DNA of 64,000 bases from an uncultured Eubacterium sp. (GTDB taxonomy: Bacteria; Bacillota; Clostridia; Oscillospirales; Acutalibacteraceae). Made by a program: the position numbers and the translations under genes. The stretch lies in the NCBI RefSeq assembly GCF_945980375.1, contig NZ_CAMFQO010000002.1, positions 1 to 64,000 of the forward strand, in the 5' to 3' direction. This document shows, one piece after another, positions 44,958 through 52,843 of this stretch; position 1 is the stretch's first letter, and each line of letters begins with the position of its first letter. The notes under the pieces were generated by a model. The model made no database searches. It was given only the letters and a program-made list of their open reading frames with translations, and was not told the DNA's origin.

Positions 44958-45680
44958 ATGCAAAAGTTATTTGTTGATAGTGTAGACAGTGGAAGAATTG
45001 TGCTTGACGGCGAGTCTGCAAGGCATATTGCAAAATCATTGCGTATGCGTGTGGGCGATATGATTTGCGTTACCGACGGCGGTGAAGATGATTACGGCTG
45101 TCAGATAGAGAAAATCACAAGGGACGAGGTTGTCCTAAAGGTTTGCTATAAGCAGGCGTGCGAAAGCGAGCCTACATGCAGGGTGACAATATACCAGGGT
45201 GTGCCAAAAAGCAGTAAGCTTGAGGATATTATTCAAAAGTGTGTTGAGCTTGGCGTAACCGAAATTGTACCAACCTTAACAAAGCGCTGTGTTTCAAGGC
45301 CTGATGACAAATCGGCAGGAAAAAAGAATGTGCGCTACCAAAAGATTGCGCTTGAGGCGGCACAGCAAAGCGGCAGAGGAATAGTACCGCAAATTCAAAA
45401 TATGAAAACCTTAAAGCAGGCAGTAGCCGATGACGACAGCGAGGTTAAGATAGTGTTTTACGAGGGCGGCGGCGAAAGGCTGACAGATATCGTAAAGCCA
45501 AATGCTAAAAGCGTTGCCGTGTTTATAGGACCCGAGGGCGGATTTGAGGAATCGGAGGTAGAGCTGATAGAGTCAGCAGGCGGAGTTCGGGCAACTCTCG
45601 GCAAGCGTATCCTTCGCACCCAAACGGCTCCCGTTGCCGCGCTGACGGCAATAATGCTCCTTACAAACAATTTGGAATAA
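44958..45680 (+). CDS. rsmE: 16S rRNA (uracil1498-N3)-methyltransferase RsmE
   Basis: SPOUT-class SAM methyltransferase acting on U1498 of 16S rRNA. 240 residues. N-terminal PUA-like domain (ARHIAKSLRMRVGD), then the knot with IGPEGGFEESEVE and LGKRILRTQTAPVAAL. It is cotranscribed with ogg and ends before the FMN riboswitch. Confidence 0.96.
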   Translation: MQKLFVDSVDSGRIVLDGESARHIAKSLRMRVGDMICVTDGGEDDYGCQIEKITRDEVVLKVCYKQACESEPTCRVTIYQGVPKSSKLEDIIQKCVELGVTEIVPTLTKRCVSRPDDKSAGKKNVRYQKIALEAAQQSGRGIVPQIQNMKTLKQAVADDDSEVKIVFYEGGGERLTDIVKPNAKSVAVFIGPEGGFEESEVELIESAGGVRATLGKRILRTQTAPVAALTAIMLLTNNLE

Positions 45681-45729
45681 TATTTGGTATTGACAAATTG
45701 TGCAAGGCATATTATTATATGAATACAAA

Positions 45730-45844
45730 ATATTTCGGGGCGAGGTGCAATTCCTCACCGGTGGTACAGTCCACGACCTGTCGCAAGGCAGCTGATTTGG
45801 TGCAATTCCAAAACCGACGGTTACAGTCCGGATGAAAGAAATAT
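45730..45844 (+). ncRNA. FMN riboswitch (RFN element)
   Basis: Conserved blocks of the RFN aptamer: GGGGCGAGGTGCAATTCC, TCACCGGTGGTACAGTCCAC, the GATTTGGTGCAATTCCAAAACC arm in pieces, and CGGTTACAGTCCGGATGAAAG. P1 is ATATTTC (45730-45736) with GAAATAT (45838-45844). It lies upstream of ribU and would lower riboflavin uptake when FMN is abundant. Confidence 0.97.
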
Positions 45845-45906
45845 GAAGCTAATATTTAATTGCCTGTGCTATGATGCAGTTCAGGTAAAGCAGAGCTTGT
45901 CTTTCG

Positions 45907-45936
45907 CCCCAACATATCTTTATGTTGGGGTTTTTC
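45907..45936 (+). terminator. Terminator of the FMN riboswitch expression platform
   Basis: Stem CCCCAACATA/TATGTTGGGG (45907-45916 and 45921-45930) followed by TTTTTC. It lies between aptamer and ribU, so FMN binding should favour premature termination. Confidence 0.93.
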
Positions 45937-45967
45937 TTATGCCGTCCCGGGCAGGAAAGGATCAACT

Positions 45968-46573
45968 ATGTCAAAAAACAGCATCACAAAATCAAACAAG
46001 CCAAACAAAACTCACCTTATTGTAGGCAGCGGTGTGCTTGCCGCCGTGGCAACAGCGCTTCAGTATTTGGAAATTCCGTCACCCGTAAGCTTTATTGCGC
46101 TTGACTTTTCCGATTTGCCTGCGCTTCTCGGTGCATTTGCGTACGGCCCTGTTGCCGGTGTGCTTATTGAGCTTGTTAAAAACATTATCCACCTTGCAGT
46201 AAGCAAAAGCGGATACGTAGGCGAGCTGTCAAACTTTATTCTCGGTGCGGTGTTCACCCTTACGGCAGGCCTTATTTACCAAAAGGGCAAAACAAAAAAG
46301 AGTGCAATCATCGGCGGTGTAATCGGTGCGGCAATTATGGCACTTGTCAGCTATCCGTCAAACCTCTTTGTTGTTTATCCGTTTTATTACAACTTTATGC
46401 CAAAGGAGGCTGTGCTTGCAGTGTATCAGGAGCTCTTTAATGTTAAGAGCATAGAAATGGCAATCCTTATCTACAATGTTCCGTTTACATTTATCAAGGG
46501 ATTGATAAGCGTTGTAATCTGTGCGCTGATTTACAAGCCGCTTCGTCCGTTCCTAAAGGGCAAAAACAAATAA
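45968..46573 (+). CDS. ribU: Riboflavin ECF transporter substrate-binding protein RibU
   Basis: S component that binds riboflavin in the membrane and uses the shared ECF ATPase/T module encoded elsewhere. 201 residues with about six helices. Family motif FSDLPALLGAFAYGPVAGV and VELVKN-like GVLIELVKNIIH. The FMN riboswitch directly upstream confirms the substrate class. No riboflavin synthesis genes are in the window. Confidence 0.95.
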   Translation: MSKNSITKSNKPNKTHLIVGSGVLAAVATALQYLEIPSPVSFIALDFSDLPALLGAFAYGPVAGVLIELVKNIIHLAVSKSGYVGELSNFILGAVFTLTAGLIYQKGKTKKSAIIGGVIGAAIMALVSYPSNLFVVYPFYYNFMPKEAVLAVYQELFNVKSIEMAILIYNVPFTFIKGLISVVICALIYKPLRPFLKGKNK

Positions 46574-46595
46574 TTAAAAAAACCAAAAATACCTA

Positions 46596-46624
46596 TTGAA
46601 AAGTTCCTCTCCATACTTTATAAT
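46596..46624 (+). promoter_or_regulatory. Promoter upstream of the DUF1846 gene
   Basis: TTGAAA (46596-46601), 17-bp spacer, TATAAT (46619-46624); predicted start near 46631, just ahead of a terminator hairpin. Confidence 0.8.
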
Positions 46625-46634
46625 AGGTAAGTAC

Positions 46635-46665
46635 AGACAGATGTTTTGTGCATCTGTCTTTTTTT
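46635..46665 (+). terminator. Terminator/attenuator before the DUF1846 gene
   Basis: Stem AGACAGATG/CATCTGTCT (46635-46643 and 46651-46659), 7-nt loop, T-run of seven. It can end ribU transcripts, but it lies downstream of the DUF1846 promoter and would also meet RNA polymerase starting there after about 30 nt. Confidence 0.88.
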
Positions 46666-46686
46666 GTGGCAAGAGGGGGCAATGTA

Positions 46687-48141
46687 ATGTACAAAATCGG
46701 TTTTGATAACGATAAATACTTATCTATGCAATCAAGCAGAATTAAGGAGCGTATTGCAGAATTCGGCGGAAAGCTTTATCTTGAGTTCGGCGGAAAGCTT
46801 TTTGACGACTACCACGCAAGCAGAGTGCTGCCGGGATTTTTGCCCGACAGCAAGCTTCAAATGCTTCTTCAGCTTAAGGACGAGGCAGAGATTGTTGTTG
46901 TTATCAGCGCTGACGATATTGAAAAAAATAAAATCAGGGGAGACCTTGGCATAACCTATGATGTTGATGTGTTTCGTCTTATTGACGCTTTTAGGAGCAA
47001 GGGGCTTTTTGTCGGCTCCGTTTGTCTTACAAAGTACACCGCCACCCCAAAGGTTTTGGCGTTTGAGGAAAGGCTTGCAGCAGCAAGCATCAAGGCATAT
47101 CATCATTATTTGATTGACGGCTATCCAAATAATATTTCAAAGATTGTGTCAGACGACGGCTACGGTAAAAATGATTACATAGAAACTCAGCGAGAGCTTG
47201 TGGTTATTACGGCTCCCGGTCCGGGCAGCGGAAAGATGGCAACCTGCCTGTCACAGCTTTATCACGAAAACAAGCGAGGGGTAAAGGCAGGCTATGCAAA
47301 GTTTGAAACCTTCCCTATTTGGAATATTCCTCTTAATCATCCTGTTAACATTGCGTACGAGGCGGCGACTGCCGACCTTAACGATGTTAATATGATAGAC
47401 CCGTGGCACCTTGAGGCATACGGCGAATCAACCGTAAACTACAACCGTGATGTAGAGATTTTTCCTGTGCTCAAGGCAACCTTTGATAAGATTTACGGCA
47501 AATGCCCGTACAAGTCACCTACCGATATGGGTGTTAATATGGCGGGCAACTGCATTGTTGATAACGATGCGGTGTGCGAGGCGTCTAATAACGAAATTAT
47601 CCGCAGGTATTTTACCGCAAAATGCAACAAAAAGCGCGGTGCGAAAAATGACAGCGAGATTTACAAGCTTGAGCTTTTGCTTAACAATGCATTGCTTAAT
47701 ACATATGACAGAAAATGTGTTGAGGCAGCCGAAGAGCTTGCAAAGAAAACAGATGCCCCTGCCGCAGCAATAGAGCTTGACGACGGCAGAATTATCACAG
47801 GCAAAACATCAGTTACAATGGGATGTGTGAGTGCAACAATGCTCAATGCACTAAAGGCACTTGCAAATATGGACGATATTACTCTTATTGACCCCGAGGT
47901 TATTAAGCCGATAGAAAACCTGAAAACAACTCACCTCGGCGCAAAAAATCCACAGCTTCATATTAACGAAATCCTTATTGCTCTTGCAATTTCAGCCGTA
48001 ACGGACGAAAACGCAAAAAAGGCTCTTGCACAGCTTGATAAGCTGAATAACTGCGAAATGCACTGCTCTGTTATGCTTTCGGCTGTTGATGAAAAAATGC
48101 TCAAGGAGCTCGGCATCCGCCTCACCTGCAACGATAGGTAA
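46687..48141 (+). CDS. DUF1846 domain-containing protein
   Basis: 484 residues, cytoplasmic. The opening MYKIGFDNDKYLSMQSSRIKERI and ITAPGPGSGKMATCLSQLYHEN match the DUF1846 family, known in Firmicutes and solved structurally, but with no assigned function. The GPGSGKMAT stretch resembles a nucleotide-binding loop; that is inference. I take the ATG at 46687 after GAGGGGG; an upstream in-frame reading to 46648 begins inside the terminator hairpin. Likely controlled by the unusual promoter/terminator at 46596-46665. Confidence 0.9.
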   Translation: MYKIGFDNDKYLSMQSSRIKERIAEFGGKLYLEFGGKLFDDYHASRVLPGFLPDSKLQMLLQLKDEAEIVVVISADDIEKNKIRGDLGITYDVDVFRLIDAFRSKGLFVGSVCLTKYTATPKVLAFEERLAAASIKAYHHYLIDGYPNNISKIVSDDGYGKNDYIETQRELVVITAPGPGSGKMATCLSQLYHENKRGVKAGYAKFETFPIWNIPLNHPVNIAYEAATADLNDVNMIDPWHLEAYGESTVNYNRDVEIFPVLKATFDKIYGKCPYKSPTDMGVNMAGNCIVDNDAVCEASNNEIIRRYFTAKCNKKRGAKNDSEIYKLELLLNNALLNTYDRKCVEAAEELAKKTDAPAAAIELDDGRIITGKTSVTMGCVSATMLNALKALANMDDITLIDPEVIKPIENLKTTHLGAKNPQLHINEILIALAISAVTDENAKKALAQLDKLNNCEMHCSVMLSAVDEKMLKELGIRLTCNDR

Positions 48142-48157
48142 CAGAATTTAATAAACA

Positions 48158-48190
48158 AAAAGCGGATTGAACTCATCAATCCGCTTTTGT
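48158..48190. terminator. Terminator after the DUF1846 gene
   Basis: 13-bp stem AAAAGCGGATTGA/TCAATCCGCTTTT (48158-48170 and 48176-48188). It shares the GATTGA core with the terminators of repeat copies R3 and R4. Confidence 0.88.
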
Positions 48191-48199
48191 TGTTTTTGA

Positions 48200-48239
48200 T
48201 TTATCCCTCAGTCGTCATTTATGACGACTGAGGGATAAA
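48200..48239 (-). repeat. Modular hairpin repeat, copy R6
   Basis: Perfect 19-bp inverted repeat: TTTATCCCTCAGTCGTCAT (48200-48218) and its complement (48221-48239), 2-nt centre. It corresponds to hairpin 2 plus end box of the family. It ends at the stop codon of the next gene. Confidence 0.85.
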
Positions 48240-49130
48240 CTAAAAATTGTGCTCTATTATTTTTTGAGTTAGCTGCGGTGTCGGAAAATCGAGGTAGATT
48301 GTGCCGTAGTACCTGCCCTTGTCAAGCGGGTATTGCATAACAAGCGGGTTAAGAACAGACGCATTATATCTTGGCCCCTTTATTCCTCCTGCCGTTGATG
48401 TGTAGTTGATAACGTATCTGCCGTCAAATTCCGTCATGGAATCCAAAAACGGCTTTAGGCAGTCGTCCCATCTTTGCTGTGGCTTGTACTTAAACCTGTC
48501 CTGAATTACAAAAACCGCATTGTCCCTGCTGTTTGTTTTAAGCGTTAACGGCTGTGGCTCTGCCGTTGTTTGCTCAACCCAGCGTGAAAAATCAAGCCCT
48601 GTGCTGTCGTCGGTAAAATCGGGATTACCCTCGTCCATTTTGCATCTGCGTATCAAAACGATTTTGCCCCTTGCCTCATCAAGACACGGCACCTGATTTT
48701 TTGTGTACCACCTGTCCTCGTTGCCCTTAATGTAGGTGTAAAACAGGTTGTCAAAGCATTTTTCGTTTTCCTTGTTGCTGTCGTTTTTGAACTGAAAAAT
48801 AATTGCTTCGCTTGGATTTCTGCTCAAAAAATTATAGCAATGCACCAAAACATCCTCAAGGTCCATTTGATTGCCAAGGCGGTTGGGCGTGTTGAACGCC
48901 TTTGCAAATCCGTGCACACATTTGAGCCTGTCACCACGGCTTTCCACCCTGATGTCGAGTGCGCGTATGCCGATGTTAAGCTGCTCGTATATGTTGCTGT
49001 TTTGCGTTTTGCTGATGTGGGGAAACTGAACGTATTGTGTAACGCAATCGTGGCTGCCCGGCACGGTAATCAAATAAAGGCTTTTTGAACCGTCAACGGC
49101 ACCCATCCATCTCCTCAAATCTGTCTTCAT
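48240..49130 (-). CDS. PI-PLC-like phosphodiesterase, short cytoplasmic form
   Basis: 296 residues from the ATG at 49130 (GGTGAT upstream). PI-PLC X-domain landmarks are both kept: VPGSHDC and CVHGFAKAF with the two catalytic histidines; later VFVIQDRF and NYTSTAGG. No signal peptide is seen from this start; an upstream ATG (49148) adds only MLLVII and has no site. It is a distant relative of the secreted protein at 11064-14129. An intracellular PI-PLC fold without export signal is odd; the substrate is unknown. Confidence 0.82.
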   Translation of the reverse strand: MKTDLRRWMGAVDGSKSLYLITVPGSHDCVTQYVQFPHISKTQNSNIYEQLNIGIRALDIRVESRGDRLKCVHGFAKAFNTPNRLGNQMDLEDVLVHCYNFLSRNPSEAIIFQFKNDSNKENEKCFDNLFYTYIKGNEDRWYTKNQVPCLDEARGKIVLIRRCKMDEGNPDFTDDSTGLDFSRWVEQTTAEPQPLTLKTNSRDNAVFVIQDRFKYKPQQRWDDCLKPFLDSMTEFDGRYVINYTSTAGGIKGPRYNASVLNPLVMQYPLDKGRYYGTIYLDFPTPQLTQKIIEHNF

Positions 49131-49230
49131 AATTATCACCAATAACATTATAAATTATTTGTTACTTTTTATCAATAGCATAACTTAATATATAATGGTA
49201 TAATTTAGTATATATTTTTATACGGTGATT

Positions 49231-49671
49231 ATGATGAACATTTTTTCATACACAGGCAGGATAACCCCTGCCGACGACAAAACAAATATAACTCACTCCT
49301 TTACCGTGCCTGACGGTGTGGAGAGGCTTGTTGTCAGGTACAGCTATTCTCCGAAGGAGGTGGAGGACGAGGACAGCGCAATGCGTCTTGTTGCCGATGG
49401 GCTTAGAAGATGCAACACGGCTGTTGTAAACGTTTCGTCCTTTCTGCCTGTTAAAAACCTCATTACCCTTTCGTTTGACGAAAACGGTAGCTATCGCGGT
49501 GCCTGTCACCGTCAACCTAACGAGCAAACTATTATTATTGCAGAAACCGGCTCCACAAGCGGAATAAACAATTCTCCTATTCAGGCAGGGGAATGGGCAG
49601 TCGTGCTTAATGTTCATTTTGCAGGCTGTGATATAGACTATACTGTTGATATAGAAGGTGAAATAAAATGA
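49231..49671 (+). CDS. Unknown protein coupled to the PHP hydrolase
   Basis: About 147 residues, predicted beta-rich (FTVPDGVERLVVRYSY; EWAVVLNVHFAGCDIDYTV). I do not recognise the family. Possible starts are ATG at 49231 or 49234 after a GGTGA; GTG at 49225 is less likely. Its 3' end overlaps the next gene by 4 nt (ATGA), so the two are coupled and probably act together. It is divergent from the PI-PLC-like gene across a 100-bp AT-rich gap. Confidence 0.75.
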   Translation: MMNIFSYTGRITPADDKTNITHSFTVPDGVERLVVRYSYSPKEVEDEDSAMRLVADGLRRCNTAVVNVSSFLPVKNLITLSFDENGSYRGACHRQPNEQTIIIAETGSTSGINNSPIQAGEWAVVLNVHFAGCDIDYTVDIEGEIK

Positions 49672-50618
49672 GCTATCTCCCGTGCGAATTGCATTGCCAC
49701 ACAGTAAACAGTGACGGAAGCTTTACAACAAAGGAGCTTTTGCAAAGGGCGGCTGACGACCACCTTGCGCTTATCGCTCTTACAGACCACAATACTGTCA
49801 GTGGCTGTGCAGAGCTTGATGACAGCATTACCCCTGCTATCAGGGGCATAGAGTGGACTACATATTTTGGGCATATGCTTGTGCTTGGAGCTAAATCCTT
49901 TGTGGATTGGCGCGATGCAAATCCCGATAATATAGATGATAAAATCAATCAAATAAAGGAAGCGGGCGGAATAGTCGGAGTGGCTCATCCGTTCCAGCTT
50001 GGCTCACCGATGTGTACGGGAGGCAGATGGGAATTTAATGTTCGCAATTGGCGAAATGTAGATTACATCGAGGTTTGGCACAATGCCTTTTCGTTTGACA
50101 ATTACGAAAACGACAGGGCACTTGCCTTTTGGACAGAGCTTCTTGACAAGGGCTATCACATTGCCTGTACCTATGGCAGAGATTGGCACAGGGACGAGGC
50201 AAGGGGACATTACGGCTGTACATACCTTGACATTGACGGCGAGATAAATGAACAAAATGCCATCAGAGCAATACGTATGGGCAAAACCGTTGCATCAACG
50301 GGTGCAAAGTTTTTCTTTAGGGTGCATCAAAAGGGTAACACCTACTCTATAGGTGAAACAATGAAAAAAGGTAATGCCGTGTTTAGCTTCTTTATTGACC
50401 TTCATTCAAGGGAAAAGAATTCGGGCAACGAAGAGGTTGAGCATAACATAATCAAGCTTATCACCAACGGCGGCGAATGTGTTATGCAAACTGCCGTGTC
50501 CGAGCGACATGTGCACATTAACCTAAAGCCTAATCATTGGTACCGTGCAGAGCTGTGGGGTAAGGTTAACGGAGTAAAAAAGATTTTGGCGGTTACATCG
50601 CCGATATATACAGTATAA
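49668..50618 (+). CDS. PHP-domain metallohydrolase (CehA/McbA-like)
   Basis: 316 residues. N-terminal PHP domain with the metal-binding motifs LHCHTVNSDG and LTDHNT, then GVAHPF and the later GRDWHRD. C-terminal ~80 residues form a beta-rich domain. CehA/McbA-like proteins are predicted phosphoesterases of unknown substrate. Overlaps the small gene upstream by 4 nt. The divergent PI-PLC-like gene is another phosphodiesterase, hinting at a shared phosphodiester substrate, which is only a guess. Confidence 0.85.
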   Translation: MSYLPCELHCHTVNSDGSFTTKELLQRAADDHLALIALTDHNTVSGCAELDDSITPAIRGIEWTTYFGHMLVLGAKSFVDWRDANPDNIDDKINQIKEAGGIVGVAHPFQLGSPMCTGGRWEFNVRNWRNVDYIEVWHNAFSFDNYENDRALAFWTELLDKGYHIACTYGRDWHRDEARGHYGCTYLDIDGEINEQNAIRAIRMGKTVASTGAKFFFRVHQKGNTYSIGETMKKGNAVFSFFIDLHSREKNSGNEEVEHNIIKLITNGGECVMQTAVSERHVHINLKPNHWYRAELWGKVNGVKKILAVTSPIYTV

Positions 50619-50640
50619 GCGAAACCGAGGGGATAAAACA
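50619..50640 (+). repeat. Modular hairpin repeat, remnant R8
   Basis: GCGAAACCGAGGGGATAAAA directly after the PHP stop codon matches the right end of copy R3 (GCGAAACTGAGGGGATAAAA) with one change. Hairpin 1 and the left arm are absent. Confidence 0.7.
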
Positions 50641-50739
50641 CCGCATTGTCATCACCGATGTTTATACCTAATATCATCAATTTTGATGATGTTCAAAAAA
50701 TCGGTAAAAATGTTTCATTGATGAATATGTGCGTCCTTG

Positions 50740-50768
50740 TTGACTTTAACACTTTTATGTGCTAAACT
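50740..50768 (+). promoter_or_regulatory. Promoter of the TrpX-like lipoprotein gene
   Basis: TTGACT (50740-50745), 17-bp spacer, TAAACT (50763-50768). Upstream, ATCATCAATTTTGATGAT (about 50672-50689) is a palindrome that could be an operator. Confidence 0.65.
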
Positions 50769-50808
50769 GAACACACTCTAAAAAATATAGTAAGTGAGGT
50801 TATCTTCA

Positions 50809-51828
50809 ATGAAAAAGCTAACAAAAAAGATTACCGCTGTGGCTCTTGCCGCAGTTATGGTAGGCGGTGTGCTTGCAGGCTGTTCTGCAGCAAAGGATAA
50901 CGGCGACGATCAAACAGCCGAGGTAAAGACATACAAGATCGGTATTTGTCAGCTCGTTACACATGATGCTCTTGATGCAGCAACAAAGGGCTTCCAGGAC
51001 AAGCTTACAGAGCTTGGCGAGGCTAACGGCGTTAAGTTTGAGTTTGATTATCAAAACGCATCAGGTGATTCTACAAACTGCTCAACCATCGCAAACAAGT
51101 TTGTATCATCACAGTACGATTTGATTATGGCAAACGCAACTCCTGCTCTTCAGGCTTGTGTAACAGCAACAGCTGCTTCAAAGACTCCTGTTGTCGGCAC
51201 ATCTGTAACAGATTATGCAGCAGCTCTTGACATTCAAATGGGCCCGACAGACGCAACAGGTATTAATGTAACAGGTACAAGCGACCTTGCTCCTCTTGAT
51301 AAGCAGGCACAGCAGATTATGGATTTGTTCCCTGAAACAAAGAAGGTTGGCGTTATCTATTGTTCAGCAGAGGCTAACTCAAAGCCACAGGCAGACGGTG
51401 TTAAGGAAGCACTTGCCGCAAAGGGTGTTGAGTGTGAATATTATGCATTCTCTGATTCAAACGATATTTCTGCAGTAGCAAAGAAGGCTGCAGCAGAGGT
51501 TGATGTTATTTACGTCCCAACCGACAACACAGCAGCATCAAACGGTGCAGTTATCGACGATGCCTGCAAGAACGCAAACACTCCTGTTATCGCAGGTGAA
51601 GAGGGTATCTTCACTAACACAAACGCAGTTGCAACACTTTCAATTTCTTACTATGCACTTGGCCAAACAACTGCAGAAATGGCATACGATATTCTTGTAA
51701 ACGGCAAGGACCCTGCAACAATGAACATTCAGCAAACTTCCGGCCTTACCTACAAGTATAACGAGGCTCAGGCAAAGGCTTTCAATGCTATTATTCCTGA
51801 CGGCTACGAGGCTGCAACAGCAGAATAA
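50809..51828 (+). CDS. TrpX-like ABC transporter substrate-binding lipoprotein
   Basis: 339 residues. Lipoprotein signal with lipobox LAGC, then the ABC_sub_bind (PF04392-type) fold: KIGICQLVTHDALDAATKGF, and VIYCSAEANSKPQ. This family includes TrpX/TrpXYZ, tied to tryptophan or tyrosine uptake in streptococci, but other substrates are possible. I use the ATG at 50809 after GTGAGGT; the GTG at 50794 lies within that site. Frequent-codon bias suggests strong expression. Permease and ATPase follow after a 117-bp gap. Confidence 0.9.
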   Translation: MKKLTKKITAVALAAVMVGGVLAGCSAAKDNGDDQTAEVKTYKIGICQLVTHDALDAATKGFQDKLTELGEANGVKFEFDYQNASGDSTNCSTIANKFVSSQYDLIMANATPALQACVTATAASKTPVVGTSVTDYAAALDIQMGPTDATGINVTGTSDLAPLDKQAQQIMDLFPETKKVGVIYCSAEANSKPQADGVKEALAAKGVECEYYAFSDSNDISAVAKKAAAEVDVIYVPTDNTAASNGAVIDDACKNANTPVIAGEEGIFTNTNAVATLSISYYALGQTTAEMAYDILVNGKDPATMNIQQTSGLTYKYNEAQAKAFNAIIPDGYEAATAE

Positions 51829-51836
51829 TTTGACAC

Positions 51837-51865
51837 TTGACTAATTCAAAGCGTTAAAGTATAAT
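51837..51865 (+). promoter_or_regulatory. Internal promoter before the TrpY-like permease
   Basis: TTGACT (51837-51842), 17-bp spacer, TATAAT (51860-51865), only 8 nt after the upstream stop codon. It would give separate control of permease and ATPase. Confidence 0.75.
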
Positions 51866-51883
51866 TAAATAACAAAAGCTAAG

Positions 51884-51910
51884 GAGCAATGAGCAAGATG
51901 CTTGTTGCTC
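51884..51910 (+). other. Leader hairpin with two possible pairings
   Basis: GAGCAA occurs at 51884-51889 and 51891-51896; both can pair with TTGCTC at 51905-51910. The first pairing leaves room for an inner CAAG-ATG-CTTG stem. TTTAAGTTGT follows. It lies 12-20 nt after the predicted start of the internal promoter. Confidence 0.5.
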
Positions 51911-51945
51911 TTTAAGTTGTATTTACAGGAAAAGAGGAATTATTT

Positions 51946-52842
51946 ATGGGATCCTTTATAAATGCTATACCGGGTGCTATCGGTCAAGGACTTATATGGG
52001 GCATAATGGCTATCGGTGTTTACATAACCTTCCGTGTGCTCGATTTTGCCGATCTTACCGTTGACGGAACCTTGGCAACAGGCGGTGCAACCTTGGTTAC
52101 AGCCATGATGAACGGTGTTAATGTGTATGTTGCGTTGGTTATTGCCTTTGCGGCAGGATGTCTTGCCGGCTTGGTAACAGGTCTGCTCAACACTGCTTTC
52201 GGCATACCTCCCATTTTGGCAGGTATCTTAACACAGCTGGCGCTGTATTCAATCAACCTGCGTATTTTGGGCAAGGCAAATCAGCCTGTGTCGTCATACA
52301 AGTATCATTTGATTTGCACAATGTCAGAGCTCAACAAGGCATTGCTTGTTGCAACAGCCTTTGTACTTGTTATTATTGCAATCCTTTACTGGTTCTTCGG
52401 TACGGAAGTCGGCCACGCAATCCGTGCAACAGGTACAAATATGAATATGGCACGTGCAAACGGTATCAACATCAACTCTTCAAAAATCCTTGCTCTTGTT
52501 ATTTCAAACGGCTTGGTTGCGCTTGCAGGCGGACTTTTGGCACAGTATCAAGGCTATTCCGATATTAATATGGGCAGAGGTGCTATCGTTATCGGTCTTG
52601 CGGCTGTTATCATCGGCGAGGTGCTTTTGGGCAAGATATTCAAAAACTTTGCACTCAAGCTTTTGGCAGTTGCAATCGGCGGTATTATTTACTATGTTGT
52701 AATGCAGTTTGTAATCAGCCTCGGTCTTAACACAGATGACCTAAAGCTTTTGACAGCGGCAGTTGTTGCTGTGTTCTTGGGTATTCCGTACATCAAGAGC
52801 AGATATGCAGAAACTCACGTTAAGGTAAAGGAGGTTAAGTAA
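51946..52842 (+). CDS. TrpY-like ABC transporter permease
   Basis: 298-residue integral membrane protein of the BPD_transp_2 type with about eight helices. Family features: GVYITFRVLDFADLTVDG and the conserved GTEVGHAIRATGTN loop. It should form the channel for the lipoprotein at 50809. ATG after AAAGAGG. The ATPase follows 1 nt after the stop. Confidence 0.91.
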   Translation: MGSFINAIPGAIGQGLIWGIMAIGVYITFRVLDFADLTVDGTLATGGATLVTAMMNGVNVYVALVIAFAAGCLAGLVTGLLNTAFGIPPILAGILTQLALYSINLRILGKANQPVSSYKYHLICTMSELNKALLVATAFVLVIIAILYWFFGTEVGHAIRATGTNMNMARANGININSSKILALVISNGLVALAGGLLAQYQGYSDINMGRGAIVIGLAAVIIGEVLLGKIFKNFALKLLAVAIGGIIYYVVMQFVISLGLNTDDLKLLTAAVVAVFLGIPYIKSRYAETHVKVKEVK

Positions 52843-52843
52843 T

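Noticed and set aside
45843-46025. Short plus-strand frame over the riboswitch terminator
   Set aside because: It runs through the FMN riboswitch expression platform, lacks a ribosome site, and has no family likeness.
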